From the NCBI GenBank assembly GCA_022449455.1, contig JAKUPL010000020.1, positions 1 to 64,000 of the forward strand: a DNA stretch of 64,000 nucleotides, in the 5' to 3' direction. Numbering within the stretch: position 1 is the stretch's first letter; the number at the start of each line of letters is the position of its first letter. Position numbers and translations under genes: made by a program. The DNA comes from Alcanivorax sp. Lineage in GTDB: Bacteria; Pseudomonadota; Gammaproteobacteria; Pseudomonadales; Alcanivoracaceae. The notes under the pieces were generated by a model. The model had not been told where the DNA came from, made no database searches, and was given only the letters and a program-made list of their open reading frames with translations. This document shows positions 9,924 through 18,703 of this stretch, piece by piece.

Positions 9924-10706
9924 TCAGCCCGCCTGCCGGGCGCTGTGCTGCGAGCGCGGCCATTCGCGGGTGATGCGGGCGGCGGCGATGCGCAGGTGGT
10001 CGAGCAGACCGTGTTCCGGGTTCTCGGCCCGGTCGCCCACGGCGGCCACGGTGACCGCCGCCAGCAGGGAGCCGTCGTGGCAGAACACCGGCACCGAGGT
10101 GCTGAACACGCCGCTCTCCAGTTCGCCGACGCTGGTGGCGTAGCCGCGCTCGCGGATATCCCGCAGTTCCTGCTCCAGGCGCCCGGCGTCGCCGGACCAT
10201 TGCTCCGGGCTCAGGGTGGCGCAGTGTTCGAGCACACGCTGAATGTCGTACTCCGGCATATGCGCCAGATGCACCTTGGCCGACGACCCCACGTACAACG
10301 GCGTATCCAGCGCCGGCGCCAGGCCCACGCGCACCACCCGGGGCCCCTCCTGGAAACCGACGCAGAGCACCCGTTCGCCCACCCGATGGGTGACCAGGGC
10401 GGTTTCGCCCGTCATGCCGGCCAGTTCCCGCAGGATGGGACGCACCAGGGCGCCCATATCACGGCCATGCTCCTCGGTGAGAGCCACCAGCCGGGCAAAG
10501 CCCGGGCTGAGTACGTATTCACCGCTGCGCGCCATGCCAGTGATCAGGCCACGGCGGCGCAGGGTGTGGAGGTAACGGTAGGCGGAACTGCGAGACAGGC
10601 CGAAACGCCGTTCGATCTCGGTGCGGGTCACCACGTGCCCATGCCCCGCGAACAGCAGCAGAATGTCGAGCACCCGATCCAGCGAAGAAGCGTTGTCTTT
10701 ACTCAT
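9924..10706 (-). CDS. IclR-family transcriptional regulator
   Basis: About 260 residues. The N-terminal winged helix-turn-helix (SLDRVLDILLLF, then LSRSSAYRYLHTLRRRGLI) is followed by the IclR effector domain (GSSAKVHLAHMPEY, GYATSVGELESGVFSTSVPVF). The start ATG at 10706 (MSKDN) is preferred over 10721. It is the first gene of the minus-strand block, only 4 bp before the amidohydrolase, so it is probably co-transcribed and controls the aminophenol operon. Repeated TCC(C/G)CAT boxes lie just upstream. Confidence 0.9.
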   Translation of the reverse strand: MSKDNASSLDRVLDILLLFAGHGHVVTRTEIERRFGLSRSSAYRYLHTLRRRGLITGMARSGEYVLSPGFARLVALTEEHGRDMGALVRPILRELAGMTGETALVTHRVGERVLCVGFQEGPRVVRVGLAPALDTPLYVGSSAKVHLAHMPEYDIQRVLEHCATLSPEQWSGDAGRLEQELRDIRERGYATSVGELESGVFSTSVPVFCHDGSLLAAVTVAAVGDRAENPEHGLLDHLRIAAARITREWPRSQHSARQAG

Positions 10707-11370
10707 TCTTATGTCCCACATGACGAATCACGCAAAGTGTTCCCCTAAGATGCTCGTCCGCATTTCAGGATGTCAAATGTGGGAAAATGGACTTAAATCA
10801 TTGTTATATATGGATTTTTAAAATATCCCTGTTCGCCCTATGATACTGCTCAATAATAAATCATCTTTTCTGTCCCGCATTTCCGGACAATAAGGGCAAA
10901 ACCATTGACCCTAATGAGGCACCGGAGCCTGCCCTTTCTGCCGCCCCGCTACCGCCCCCTCAAGCCGCACCCCTATCCGCCGATGTTCTCAGCGGGCAAG
11001 ACGGATTCAGGGCATACCTTGATTCATCCATGTATACATGGTTAGCTTTCTTCAACCCAACAAAAACAAAATAGAGAAAAATCTATTAAAAACATAAAGT
11101 TACAGTAAAAACATTAAGCCTTTCAGCCTTCTATATGGCTCTACCGGAGCCAAAACCCCCATAGAACGCGCAACGAAAGCCGCCAAATATTAAGCATATG
11201 CGGCTTCGCCGGGCTTATTGACCGCAGGGAGTGCACCAAAAAGGGCTACATTGGAGAACGGCAGGCGTGTCTGGCCCAGCAATCACGATTCTTGTATGCA
11301 AGAAGAAAAAGCGGAGACCCGGAGCGCCTGAACCGGCCCGCACGACCCATTCGAATAAGAGGAACCACTC
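10707..11370. promoter_or_regulatory. Divergent intergenic region with putative IclR operator boxes
   Basis: This 660-bp stretch has no credible gene. It is much more AT-rich than its flanks. On the minus strand a TTGACA (-35, 10776-10771) with CATCTT 18 bases later (10752-10747) could drive the IclR operon. Around it lie related boxes: TGTCCCACAT at 10712, an inverted pair GTCCGCATTT (10756-10765) / AAATGTGGGA (10775-10784), and TGTCC-N9-GGACA at 10871-10889. The A-rich segment 11050-11130 probably holds the porin promoter, but I could not fix its hexamers. Confidence 0.4.
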
Positions 11371-12423
11371 ATGAAACGCACTCTGCACACCACCCTGCTG
11401 GCGACCGCCACTTCCCTGACCGCCCTCAGCGGCCTGGCCCATGCCGATACCGAGGCCAGCTTCTATGGCGTGCTCGACGTCTGGGCCGGTAGCAAGGAAC
11501 TGCCGGGCAGCGACGGCAGCACCGCCAAGCTGGATGCCGGCGGCTTCACCACCTCCTTCCTGGGCGCCAAGGTCAGCACCGACCTGCCCAATGGCATGAA
11601 AGGCGTGGCCGTGGTGGAAAGCTTCCTGCGCCCGGACACCGGCGAGGACCGCCGCTACGGCGGTGACGAGTTTTTTGCCCGTAATGCCTATATCGGCGTG
11701 GTGGGGGATTTCGGCACCTTGAAAGCGGGCCGCAGCACCGCGCCCATGTTCGTGCCGACGCTGATTTCCAACCCGTTCGGCGGCGCCTTCGGCTTCTCAC
11801 CGCTGATTCAGCATTCCTTCCTGGGCGGCAACAACGGCCCCATCGCCGGTGACTCCACCTGGGCCAATGCGCTGTCCTATACCTCACCGACCATGGGCGG
11901 CGTGACCGCCAACCTGATGTACGCGTTCGGCGAGCAGGAAGGCGACAGTGGCGCCAACCGCGTGGGCGGCAGCCTGACCTACCGCACTGGCGGCCTGATG
12001 CTGACCGCCGCCGGTCACAGCATTGAGGAAGGCGCCATCGATACCAATGGTGGCGTGGGGGATGCGGGCGCGCTGGGCGCCCTGGAGCAGGACGGTCTGA
12101 TGGCCGGCGCCAGCTACGACTTCGGCGTGGTGAAGGTGTTCGCCTCCTGGCAGCAACTGGAAACCGGCACCGCCGGTGGCGATATCGACACCGACACCGG
12201 CCAGGCCGGCGTGTCGGTACCGGTGGGCCAGGGTTTCGCCCTCGCCTCCTACGCCAAAACCGACTACAGCGGCAGCCGCGACACCGAGCGTGACACCTGG
12301 ACCGTGGGCTACGACTATCCGTTCAACGAGGTGCTGGACGTGTACGTGGCCTACATGCACGACGACCTGGAAGACACCGGCGACGGCAACACCTACGGCG
12401 TCGGCAGCCGCTTCAAGTTCTGA
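11371..12423 (+). CDS. Gram-negative outer-membrane porin
   Basis: 350 residues with a classic signal peptide (MKRTLHTTLLATATSLTALS, cleavage near AHA-D). Alternating amphipathic strands follow, opening with ASFYGVLDVWAG and ending GVGSRFKF with terminal Phe, the beta-barrel assembly signal. LKAGRSTAPMF and YTSPTMGGVTANLMYAFG match general diffusion porins of the Porin_4 type. It is divergent from the IclR operon and shares its regulatory region, so it may let the same substrate across the outer membrane. That link is inferred. Confidence 0.88.
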   Translation: MKRTLHTTLLATATSLTALSGLAHADTEASFYGVLDVWAGSKELPGSDGSTAKLDAGGFTTSFLGAKVSTDLPNGMKGVAVVESFLRPDTGEDRRYGGDEFFARNAYIGVVGDFGTLKAGRSTAPMFVPTLISNPFGGAFGFSPLIQHSFLGGNNGPIAGDSTWANALSYTSPTMGGVTANLMYAFGEQEGDSGANRVGGSLTYRTGGLMLTAAGHSIEEGAIDTNGGVGDAGALGALEQDGLMAGASYDFGVVKVFASWQQLETGTAGGDIDTDTGQAGVSVPVGQGFALASYAKTDYSGSRDTERDTWTVGYDYPFNEVLDVYVAYMHDDLEDTGDGNTYGVGSRFKF

Positions 12424-12461
12424 GCCGCGTTCGCCGGTCCACTTTTATTGATCCACTTTTC

Positions 12462-12485
12462 CGGCGGCTCCTTCAGGAGCCGCCG
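12462..12485. terminator. Bidirectional rho-independent terminator
   Basis: A perfect 10-bp stem (CGGCGGCTCC / GGAGCCGCCG) with TTCA loop lies between the convergent porin and thioredoxin-like genes. It is flanked by CTTT on the right and by AAAAGTGG-type sequence for the minus strand. Its left half encodes the last codons and stop of the thioredoxin-like gene. Confidence 0.75.
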
Positions 12486-12829
12486 CTTTGTGCACTCCGC
12501 GCCGGGTTGGCGTCGATGTCTTCCATGCGATCACGGATCGCGTCCTCGTTCTCCGGCCGCACCAGACGGCTCACTTCCCGCCCTTCCTGAATAAAGATCA
12601 GCGTCGGCCATTCGTCCACGTTGAACGCGCGCCCCAGCATTTTGTCCTGGTGATCCGCCAGCTTGACGTGGCTGATGCCGGGAAAGTCCTGAAACGCGGC
12701 CTTCACCATCGGCTCGGTCTTCTGACAGTAAGGACAATCCGGGCTGCCGAACTCCAGCACGGTGGGCTCGACGATGCCCTGGATTTCGTCACGGGTGGGG
12801 TGATTGGTGGCGTATTCAGCGCTGTACAT
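12473..12829 (-). CDS. Thioredoxin-family protein
   Basis: 118 residues with a thioredoxin fold. VLEFGSPDCPYCQKTEP carries a CPYC redox motif of the glutaredoxin type, and the cis-Pro loop is seen in EWPTLIFIQEG. There is no signal peptide, so it is probably cytoplasmic. It stands alone between the porin terminator and a short gap before the proline racemase-like gene. The partner is unknown. Confidence 0.85.
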   Translation of the reverse strand: MYSAEYATNHPTRDEIQGIVEPTVLEFGSPDCPYCQKTEPMVKAAFQDFPGISHVKLADHQDKMLGRAFNVDEWPTLIFIQEGREVSRLVRPENEDAIRDRMEDIDANPARSAQSGGS

Positions 12830-12934
12830 GGTGCCTCCTTTCGTTGTGCAGCTGTGTCGCGGGTGTGATTCACGCGACGTAAGACTCAGTGTGAAGTCCG
12901 CGAGCGCCGACGAAAACCGGGGGTTTGCAAAACA

Positions 12935-13981
12935 CTATAAAGACCGGGAAGAGAGGATATGGTGCAGCCCGGCGCAGGACACCATCGGGTCGTCGCAGTT
13001 CACCACCGTCTCCGAGCGCGCCAGAATATGCGCCTTGCCACTGATGGTGTTGCGCACCACGTCGTGGCCACGCTCGCCGAGGGTGTCCACCCCCAGAAAC
13101 TCGCCGACGAAACCGGTCTCCCGCAGCGACACCGTTTCCAGCCGATCGCCGGGCCGGATGCGCCCTTCGTGGTGCATCAACGCCAGCCGCGCCGAGGTGC
13201 CCGTGCCGGTGGTGCTGCGGCAGATCACACCGGGGTGCACGTAGGTGGCGGAGCGAGACCGGTAGTAATCGTCGGCGACCCGCTCCTCCGGCCCCATGAA
13301 GTGCAGAAAGGGCAACGGGCCCACATCGCCCAGGGCGTAGTGGGAAAAGCCCCGCCGGGTCTGGATGGCCTCGACGATGGCTCCGGCACAACGCGCCAGA
13401 TCGGCTTCTTCGTCACGGGTCAGATGGAAACCCAGCTCACGGGCGTCCACCAACGCGTAGAAGCCGCCGCTGTAGGCGACGCTGTAGGTGACCTCCCCCA
13501 GGCTCGGCACATGGATGGAAGCGCGGTAGGTGTCGATGTAACTGGGCAGCCCGCCACAGGTAATGGCTTCCACCCGGCCGTTCTCGACCCGGGCGTCGAT
13601 GTGCACCAGCCCCGCCGGCGATTCCAGCATGAAACTCTGCAATCCCTCGCGCTTGGCGATCAGCCCGCTTTCCAGCAGGGCGGTGGCGGTGCAGATGGTG
13701 TTGGACCCGGAATAGATCGGATAGCCCATCACCTCCATGATGATGTAGCCGATCTCCGCGCGCGGATCCGACGCCGGCACGATCAGATCCACGGACATCT
13801 CCGGCGCGCCGTAGGGCTCCTCCAGCAACAGCCGCCGCAGGCCGTCCGCGTCGTCACGCAGGTATTCCATTTTCCGGCGCACGGTATCGCCGGGCAGCGG
13901 ATCGACACCGCCGGTGACGATGCGGCTCACATCGCCACCGGCATGGGTGTCCAGCAGTTGCAGCGACGGTTGATCCTTCAT
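12935..13981 (-). CDS. Proline racemase-family protein with Ser/Thr in place of both catalytic Cys
   Basis: 348 residues of the PrdF/3-hydroxyproline epimerase-dehydratase fold. The usual first-cysteine motif (CGHG/SGHN) reads Y-S91-G-S93-N, and the second motif (PCGTGTSA) reads T-T258-GTGTSA. Both catalytic cysteines and the adjacent His are therefore replaced. trans-3-Hydroxyproline dehydratases keep the first Cys and have Thr second, so this is a further variant. The start ATG at 13981 overlaps the upstream dehydrogenase stop (ATGA), so the pair is co-translated. Substrate unknown; a dehydratase-like or isomerase role is possible. Confidence 0.8.
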   Translation of the reverse strand: MKDQPSLQLLDTHAGGDVSRIVTGGVDPLPGDTVRRKMEYLRDDADGLRRLLLEEPYGAPEMSVDLIVPASDPRAEIGYIIMEVMGYPIYSGSNTICTATALLESGLIAKREGLQSFMLESPAGLVHIDARVENGRVEAITCGGLPSYIDTYRASIHVPSLGEVTYSVAYSGGFYALVDARELGFHLTRDEEADLARCAGAIVEAIQTRRGFSHYALGDVGPLPFLHFMGPEERVADDYYRSRSATYVHPGVICRSTTGTGTSARLALMHHEGRIRPGDRLETVSLRETGFVGEFLGVDTLGERGHDVVRNTISGKAHILARSETVVNCDDPMVSCAGLHHILSSRSL

Positions 13982-15162
13982 GGTGAGTCCTCTTGCCGGG
14001 GCAACGCGAACGGCGCCCCATGGGTGTCCCACTGCGCGTCGGGCACGATCACGATCTTGCCCAGAAAGCGGCGGCCACGTTCCACGAAGTAGCGTTCCGC
14101 CTGGTGCAGATCGGACAGTCGGAAGGCACCGTGCAGCACCGGTTTGAGGGTGCCGTCACGAATCCAGTCGATCAGCTGTTCGGCCTCCTCACGGGTGCCG
14201 TGGGACACGCCGAACACCTGCACCTGATAGAGATAAATGCGCGTCCACAGAATCTCGCTGACATTGCCACCGCTGGCGCCGGCGATGCTCAGCCGCGGGT
14301 AGCTGTTTCGCGCCGTCATATCGAAAATCATGGCGTCGATGAAACGGTCGGTGAAGGTGCCGCCGACCAGATCCATCACCGCGTCCAGTGGCGCGCCGCC
14401 GGTCACTGCCTTGACGGCGCCGGTGAAGTCATCCATGCGCGAGCGGTCCAGCACCGCCTCGGCGCCCAGGGCGCGCAGATCCCCGGCCTTGTCCGGTGTG
14501 CTCAACGCGTAGGGAATGGCACCGAGAATCCGGCACAGCTGAATCAGCGCGGTGCCCACGCCGCCGCTGGCGCCGGTCACCAGCACCCGCTCGCCGGCCT
14601 GAACGCCGGCGGCGGTGAGCATATGGTAGGCGGTCTGGTAAGAGCACATGCCCAGCGCCGCCAGCTCCGCGTCGGCCAGGTCCGGCCGCCCCACGGCATG
14701 AAACTGATCGGCGGGCACGGCGATGTATTCGGCGAAGCCGCCGTCGGCGCCGTGGCCGTAATAGTCCGGGGTCAGATTCAGATCCCGGCGCGTGTCCGGG
14801 TACAGGTTGAAGTCCAGCAGCCCGCGTTCACCGAGGCGGCCGGCGTCGACGCCGTCGCCCACCGCCACCACATGGCCGGCCACGTCGGCGCCCTGGATAC
14901 GGGGAAACGTCAGGGTCGGCGAACCGCCCATCTGGAACGACGCCACTTCGTCCCGGTCCTTGGTGGGGTAGAGCCCTTCGCGGGCCTTGCGGTCGGTGTT
15001 GTTCTTGGCGGTGGCGGTGACCCGCACCAGCACCTGGCCGGGCCCCGGGCGAGGCACCGGCAGGTCGTCGCGGTAGACCAGTTTGTCCAGGCCGCCATGG
15101 CCGGTGAGCACCATGGCGGCCTGATGATCGGGCAATGGATGGGTTTCGACGGGGGCAACCAT
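13978..15162 (-). CDS. Zinc-independent MDR alcohol dehydrogenase / quinone oxidoreductase
   Basis: 394 residues of the medium-chain dehydrogenase fold. GroES-like N-domain has ATAKNNTDRKAREGLYP (the NNTD quinone-reductase motif instead of zinc-binding Cys). The nucleotide-binding motif is VTGASGGVGTALIQ, and YSYQTAYHMLTAAGV-type sequence precedes it. No four-Cys structural zinc lobe is seen. The gene is translationally coupled to the racemase-family gene, suggesting a two-step conversion of a hydroxy- or oxo-acid. Start is ATG at 15162 with GGAGG upstream. Confidence 0.82.
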   Translation of the reverse strand: MVAPVETHPLPDHQAAMVLTGHGGLDKLVYRDDLPVPRPGPGQVLVRVTATAKNNTDRKAREGLYPTKDRDEVASFQMGGSPTLTFPRIQGADVAGHVVAVGDGVDAGRLGERGLLDFNLYPDTRRDLNLTPDYYGHGADGGFAEYIAVPADQFHAVGRPDLADAELAALGMCSYQTAYHMLTAAGVQAGERVLVTGASGGVGTALIQLCRILGAIPYALSTPDKAGDLRALGAEAVLDRSRMDDFTGAVKAVTGGAPLDAVMDLVGGTFTDRFIDAMIFDMTARNSYPRLSIAGASGGNVSEILWTRIYLYQVQVFGVSHGTREEAEQLIDWIRDGTLKPVLHGAFRLSDLHQAERYFVERGRRFLGKIVIVPDAQWDTHGAPFALPRQEDSP

Positions 15163-15289
15163 ACTCGACCTCCTTGCGCGATGGGTTGCTTACGCGATGG
15201 CTTTCCCCTTCACCTGATAGCCTGACAGAGAATTTCAAGGCCCCGAAATGTGCGCTTTGCCCCATCCGTGGGAAGCGCGCCGGTGACGC

Positions 15290-15910
15290 CTATTCGGGCA
15301 TCGACACTTCCCGGAAGGTGCCGTCCTCAATGCGCTCGAAGGCCACTTCCGGCGGCCAGGACAGCAGCGCCACGAAACTGTCGTCCTCGGCCAGCACCAC
15401 GCCCAGGGGCATGTTGAGCACGTTGGCCGGGTCGTTCAGATAGGCTTCGCTTTCCTGGCCGCTCATAAAGCACCAACCGCTGTCGTTCTCGTCCACCGGC
15501 TGCTCGCGATACATGAACCCCACGTTGCCGCCTTCCACATAGGCGTCCCGCGACACCAGGCAGTACTGGGCGTACTGCTTCGCCAGCGACGGCTCCGGGT
15601 CATCCACGCTCACATCCATGATGTGGCGCGCCTCGAAGCGTACCGCATCGCCCGGCACCAGATCCTCGATATACAGCGGCCGGTTGACCAGCCGACCGTC
15701 GAATATACCTTCCTCGATGCGCACGATCTCCACCCACATGCGCTCGCCGGTAGGCGCGTCCGGATCGTCGGAATGGAGCATGAACACCAGTTTCGCCCGG
15801 TCGCCGGGCATCAGGCTCTGGACCGCCGTGACCGACGGCTTATAGAACGTGTAGGGGTTTTCGTTGGCGATCACCTGAACGTCGTCCAGATGCCAGCTGG
15901 TTGTTGTCAT
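15290..15910 (-). CDS. DUF2314 + DUF2185 (Imm33-like) protein
   Basis: 206 residues. The N-terminal half (PGDRAKLVF, GERMWVEIVRIEEG, PGDAVRFEARHIMD) resembles DUF2314. The C-terminal half (YCLVSRDAYVEGGNVGFMYRE, DSGWCFMSGQESEAYL, FVALLSWPPEVAFER) resembles DUF2185, which I recall as immunity protein family Imm33. Its ATG overlaps the stop of the nucleotidyltransferase gene by ATGA. No secreted toxin gene is nearby. An immunity-type origin is inference from family; the molecular function is unknown. Confidence 0.65.
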   Translation of the reverse strand: MTTTSWHLDDVQVIANENPYTFYKPSVTAVQSLMPGDRAKLVFMLHSDDPDAPTGERMWVEIVRIEEGIFDGRLVNRPLYIEDLVPGDAVRFEARHIMDVSVDDPEPSLAKQYAQYCLVSRDAYVEGGNVGFMYREQPVDENDSGWCFMSGQESEAYLNDPANVLNMPLGVVLAEDDSFVALLSWPPEVAFERIEDGTFREVSMPE

Positions 15911-16722
15911 GGGGCCTCCCCGGGCAGACAGTCGCGAAAAAAAGCATCGAGCGCCGCGGAATCACCGCCGGCCGGCGCGTCGCCCTTGGCCTGATAACGG
16001 GAAAACCGCGACAGTTCCTGCTCGATAAAGTCGTTGAGCGCCGGCATCGCCGGCACGAATTCCTTCTCCTGACTTCGCTGCTTGCGCGCCAGCAAACGCT
16101 CGATGTCCTTGTTGACCGGAGTATTGTCCGCCACCAGCGCGCGCAGCCGGTCGAATTCAACGGGCGCCGGCGTGCGAAAGCGTTCCAGCCAGCGGATCGC
16201 CAACAGAGGCCGCAGGGCGTAGAAATATTTTTTCAGCGGCACCAGCTGGGCTTTCAAATAGCCACGATAATTCTTGTCGGCCATGCTCAGGTAGTGGAAC
16301 ACACCGCTGTCCACCGCGTACACCTGGGGCAGCAGCGCCCGCGCGCGCTCGGCGAAGCCGCTCTCGTCGCGATAGACGATGGGCGACTGAATCCACTCCA
16401 CGAAGGAAGGATTGGACTTGCCGAACAGCTTCAGCGCCTTGCGCACGTCCCAGCCGTTCAGGTCGATGTCGTCGGTGATTTCGTACTCGATCACGTCCCG
16501 ACGGTCTTCCACATCCAGGGCCAGATACCAGTCGCGCGGGTGCGCATAGACGAACCGCACGTCATAGTCGCTGTTTGGCGACGGGAAGCCCCAGGCCCGG
16601 CTACCGGATTCCACCGCCATCAAAATGCGCACACCATGCTCGCGCTCGGCGGCGGCCAGGCGCGCCATGATTTCTTCGCGGACCAGCGGATCGATACCGC
16701 TTTGCTCAGGGTCGTTCATCAT
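15907..16722 (-). CDS. RlaP/YcgL-type nucleotidyltransferase
   Basis: 271 residues beginning with a polymerase-beta-type nucleotidyltransferase signature: SGSRAWGFPSPNSDYDVRFVYA contains the G-S-x10-D-x-D core. HPRDWYLAL and later EYEITDDIDLNGWDVRKAL follow. This matches the RlaP family (predicted RNA-repair-linked polymerase beta family). A nucleotidyl transfer reaction is expected, but the target is unknown. Two ATG codons (16722, 16719) are in tandem. It overlaps the next gene by four bases. Confidence 0.75.
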   Translation of the reverse strand: MMNDPEQSGIDPLVREEIMARLAAAEREHGVRILMAVESGSRAWGFPSPNSDYDVRFVYAHPRDWYLALDVEDRRDVIEYEITDDIDLNGWDVRKALKLFGKSNPSFVEWIQSPIVYRDESGFAERARALLPQVYAVDSGVFHYLSMADKNYRGYLKAQLVPLKKYFYALRPLLAIRWLERFRTPAPVEFDRLRALVADNTPVNKDIERLLARKQRSQEKEFVPAMPALNDFIEQELSRFSRYQAKGDAPAGGDSAALDAFFRDCLPGEAP

Positions 16723-16783
16723 AATCTTGCTTGGGCTGCTGTTTGCGGGCTTTATTCATACCGTGCGCTCCCTGCAACGGAAT

Positions 16784-17179
16784 TTAAAGAAGGGAAAGGC
16801 GGACCCCGCAGTCGCGGAACATCCGTTCCAACCGCGCCGCCAGGGTGGCGTCGTCCACGCTGCCGGCATCAAAGGTAATGGTCAGACAACGCAGGCCCAG
16901 CATTTCTCCCACCGCCGCCTCGAAGGTCAGCGTCACGGCGTCGGCGGCCTGGGTCACGGTGTCCACGCCACCCCAGCCACCGTGCTCCGGATCACACCAC
17001 TCCAGGTAATAGCCGGGGGCTTCTTCCACTGCCTCCAGGGCTTCGAAGTCGCGCTGCAGTAACAGGTAGCGCTCGGGGTTGTCCGGGTCGTCGGCGAAGC
17101 CGAGCAGATAGCAGAAGCCATCGGGGTGATCGAGGACCACCGAACGGGCATGAAAGGTCAGTGTCTGCGTATTGGTCAT
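16784..17179 (-). CDS. Small acidic protein, Imm10-like
   Basis: 131 residues, acidic, no signal or membrane segment. The pattern RYLLLQRDFEA, YYLEWCDPEHGGWGGVDTVTQAADAVTLTFE and a C-terminal MFRDCGVRLSLL resembles the Imm10 immunity family (large central insertion, then alternating strands). It lies seven bases downstream of a helical-repeat gene, so the two are probably co-transcribed. Assignment rests on pattern recall and is tentative. Confidence 0.55.
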   Translation of the reverse strand: MTNTQTLTFHARSVVLDHPDGFCYLLGFADDPDNPERYLLLQRDFEALEAVEEAPGYYLEWCDPEHGGWGGVDTVTQAADAVTLTFEAAVGEMLGLRCLTITFDAGSVDDATLAARLERMFRDCGVRLSLL

Positions 17180-17185
17180 GGTCGA

Positions 17186-17608
17186 TCATCCGTACTGATC
17201 GAGGATGTCCCGCCGGTCCATCAGTTGCAGCGCCCGGGCCAGCTCACGATGGCCCCGGCGGGCTGCGTGCAGACAATACCAGGCCTGCAGACACTCGCTG
17301 TCACCGGGCACGCGTTCCAAAGCATACTCCAAGGCGCGCAGATAGGCGGTGCGTAGTACCGCGGGCAGCGAAGGCGCGGCCTCTTCCTCGCGGCCCAGCT
17401 CAATGGCCGCCACCAGTGCCAGCTGGCCGGCGTCCACCAACCTCGGCACCGCCGCGTAGGATGCGGTGCCCACGTCCCCCTGGTGCACCAGGTTTTCCCA
17501 CAGTGCATCCAGGGCACCGGGCTGATCGGCCGCCAGAGCGTCCAGCACCGGAAAGGGGTCGTAGGGCAGACCGTACGCGGACCGCCAGAGGCTTTGCTCA
17601 TTGCTCAT
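17186..17608 (-). CDS. Helical-repeat hypothetical protein, immunity-like
   Basis: 140 residues, all helix-like: LYHQGD-type segment WENLVHQGDVGTASYAAVPRLVDAG, then RTAYLRALEYALERVPG and CLHAARRGHRELARAL. This is reminiscent of HEAT-like immunity proteins encoded beside contact-dependent toxins. It directly precedes the Imm10-like gene in transcription. No catalytic motif is apparent. Function unknown. Confidence 0.6.
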   Translation of the reverse strand: MSNEQSLWRSAYGLPYDPFPVLDALAADQPGALDALWENLVHQGDVGTASYAAVPRLVDAGQLALVAAIELGREEEAAPSLPAVLRTAYLRALEYALERVPGDSECLQAWYCLHAARRGHRELARALQLMDRRDILDQYG

Positions 17609-17623
17609 GGGGCATGGCTCCCA

Positions 17624-17980
17624 TCAGGCTTCCTTATTCAAGTGCTCCGGCGTCAGATCCGGAAAGTAACGCTCGATCCATGCCAGAAAGACGGCCTCGC
17701 CGCCGTCAGCGGCCACCACCAGAGGCACGCCGCCGGGTTCGTGAAGTTCCAGGGTACCACCTTCCCGCACCCGCCGGTGTAACACGCGCAGCCGGTTGAT
17801 CAGCCAGCTCATCGGGGTGGCGGTGCCGTAGCCATAGGCGTCGCCGAAGCGGGCGAACAGGGCCGCCCCCACCCGGCCGGTGCGGGCCAGTTCCGCGTCC
17901 TCGGCGGCCAGCGCGGCACGCGCCACACGCCGTTCAAGGCGCCGGGCCCGGGCGCGGCGCCAGGCGGAGAGCGGGTTCAC
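17624..17980 (-). CDS. Hypothetical basic-N-terminus protein
   Basis: 118 residues. The first ~25 are strongly basic (WRRARARRLERRVAR) and Ala-rich, followed by a compact domain (FARFGDAYGYGTATPMSWLINRL) with no motif I recognise. The start is GTG at 17980, overlapping the previous stop (GTGA), so it is coupled to the alpha/beta hydrolase gene. Coding is supported by that overlap and an uninterrupted frame. Function unknown. Confidence 0.55.
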   Translation of the reverse strand: MNPLSAWRRARARRLERRVARAALAAEDAELARTGRVGAALFARFGDAYGYGTATPMSWLINRLRVLHRRVREGGTLELHEPGGVPLVVAADGGEAVFLAWIERYFPDLTPEHLNKEA

Positions 17981-18618
17981 CGCGCCACCGTGCGCAGATG
18001 GTCCACCACCCGCGCGGCCACCACCGGCAGACAGCCCTTGAAAAAGTGGTCCGTCCCCGGAAACACGGTAACCGGGTGACGGTCGGCGCGCAGGTGCGCC
18101 AACAGATCCGCCAGCGGCGCCCGTTCGTCGTCTTCCCCGTGCAGCAGCAGGGCATCGTCGGGTACCGTCACCGGCGCGTAGTAGCGGCCGTCGGGCACCT
18201 GCCCCACCGGCATGCCGAGCAGCGCCAGGGCCGCCACCGGCTGGCTCAGGCGCGCCGCCGCCCGGGCGAACACCCAGGCACCGAACGAAAACCCCACCAG
18301 CGCCAGCGGCAGGTCGGGCCAGCGGGCGCGCAGAGCCTCAATCATCACCAGGGTGTCGTCGGTCTCGCCCTCGCCTTCGTCGTGTTCACCGCCGGAGCCG
18401 TCCACGCCGCGAAACGCCGGGCGTACCGTCAACCAACCGGCGTCGCGCAGGGCGCGGGCCAGGGCGTGGGGCACCGGATGGCGCGGCGAGCCGCCCAGCA
18501 CCGGCTGCGGGTGCCCCACCAGCACCAACCCATGGGGCGCCCCGGACGGATGGTCCAGGGTCAACCGCAGGCGGCCCGCCGGGCCGTCAAGATCCAGGGT
18601 TTCGCGGGAAGCGCTCAT
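17977..18618 (-). CDS. Alpha/beta hydrolase, COG2945-like
   Basis: 213 residues. LVLVGHPQPVLGGS near the oxyanion loop, LVGFSFGAWVFARAA as nucleophile elbow (Ser in GFSFG), LLHGEDDERAP (acid) and PGTDHFFKG (His) give the full triad. This is typical of small cytoplasmic hydrolases related to COG2945. There is no secretion signal. It overlaps the downstream hypothetical gene by four bases. Confidence 0.82.
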   Translation of the reverse strand: MSASRETLDLDGPAGRLRLTLDHPSGAPHGLVLVGHPQPVLGGSPRHPVPHALARALRDAGWLTVRPAFRGVDGSGGEHDEGEGETDDTLVMIEALRARWPDLPLALVGFSFGAWVFARAAARLSQPVAALALLGMPVGQVPDGRYYAPVTVPDDALLLHGEDDERAPLADLLAHLRADRHPVTVFPGTDHFFKGCLPVVAARVVDHLRTVAR

Positions 18619-18703
18619 GGTTCATCCGAGTGGCAGCGTGAAGGGCCGGGCATGCTAGCACGGCGCGCCGGTGCCGTCGGCGAAACCGCGCACCACGCCG
18701 TCG

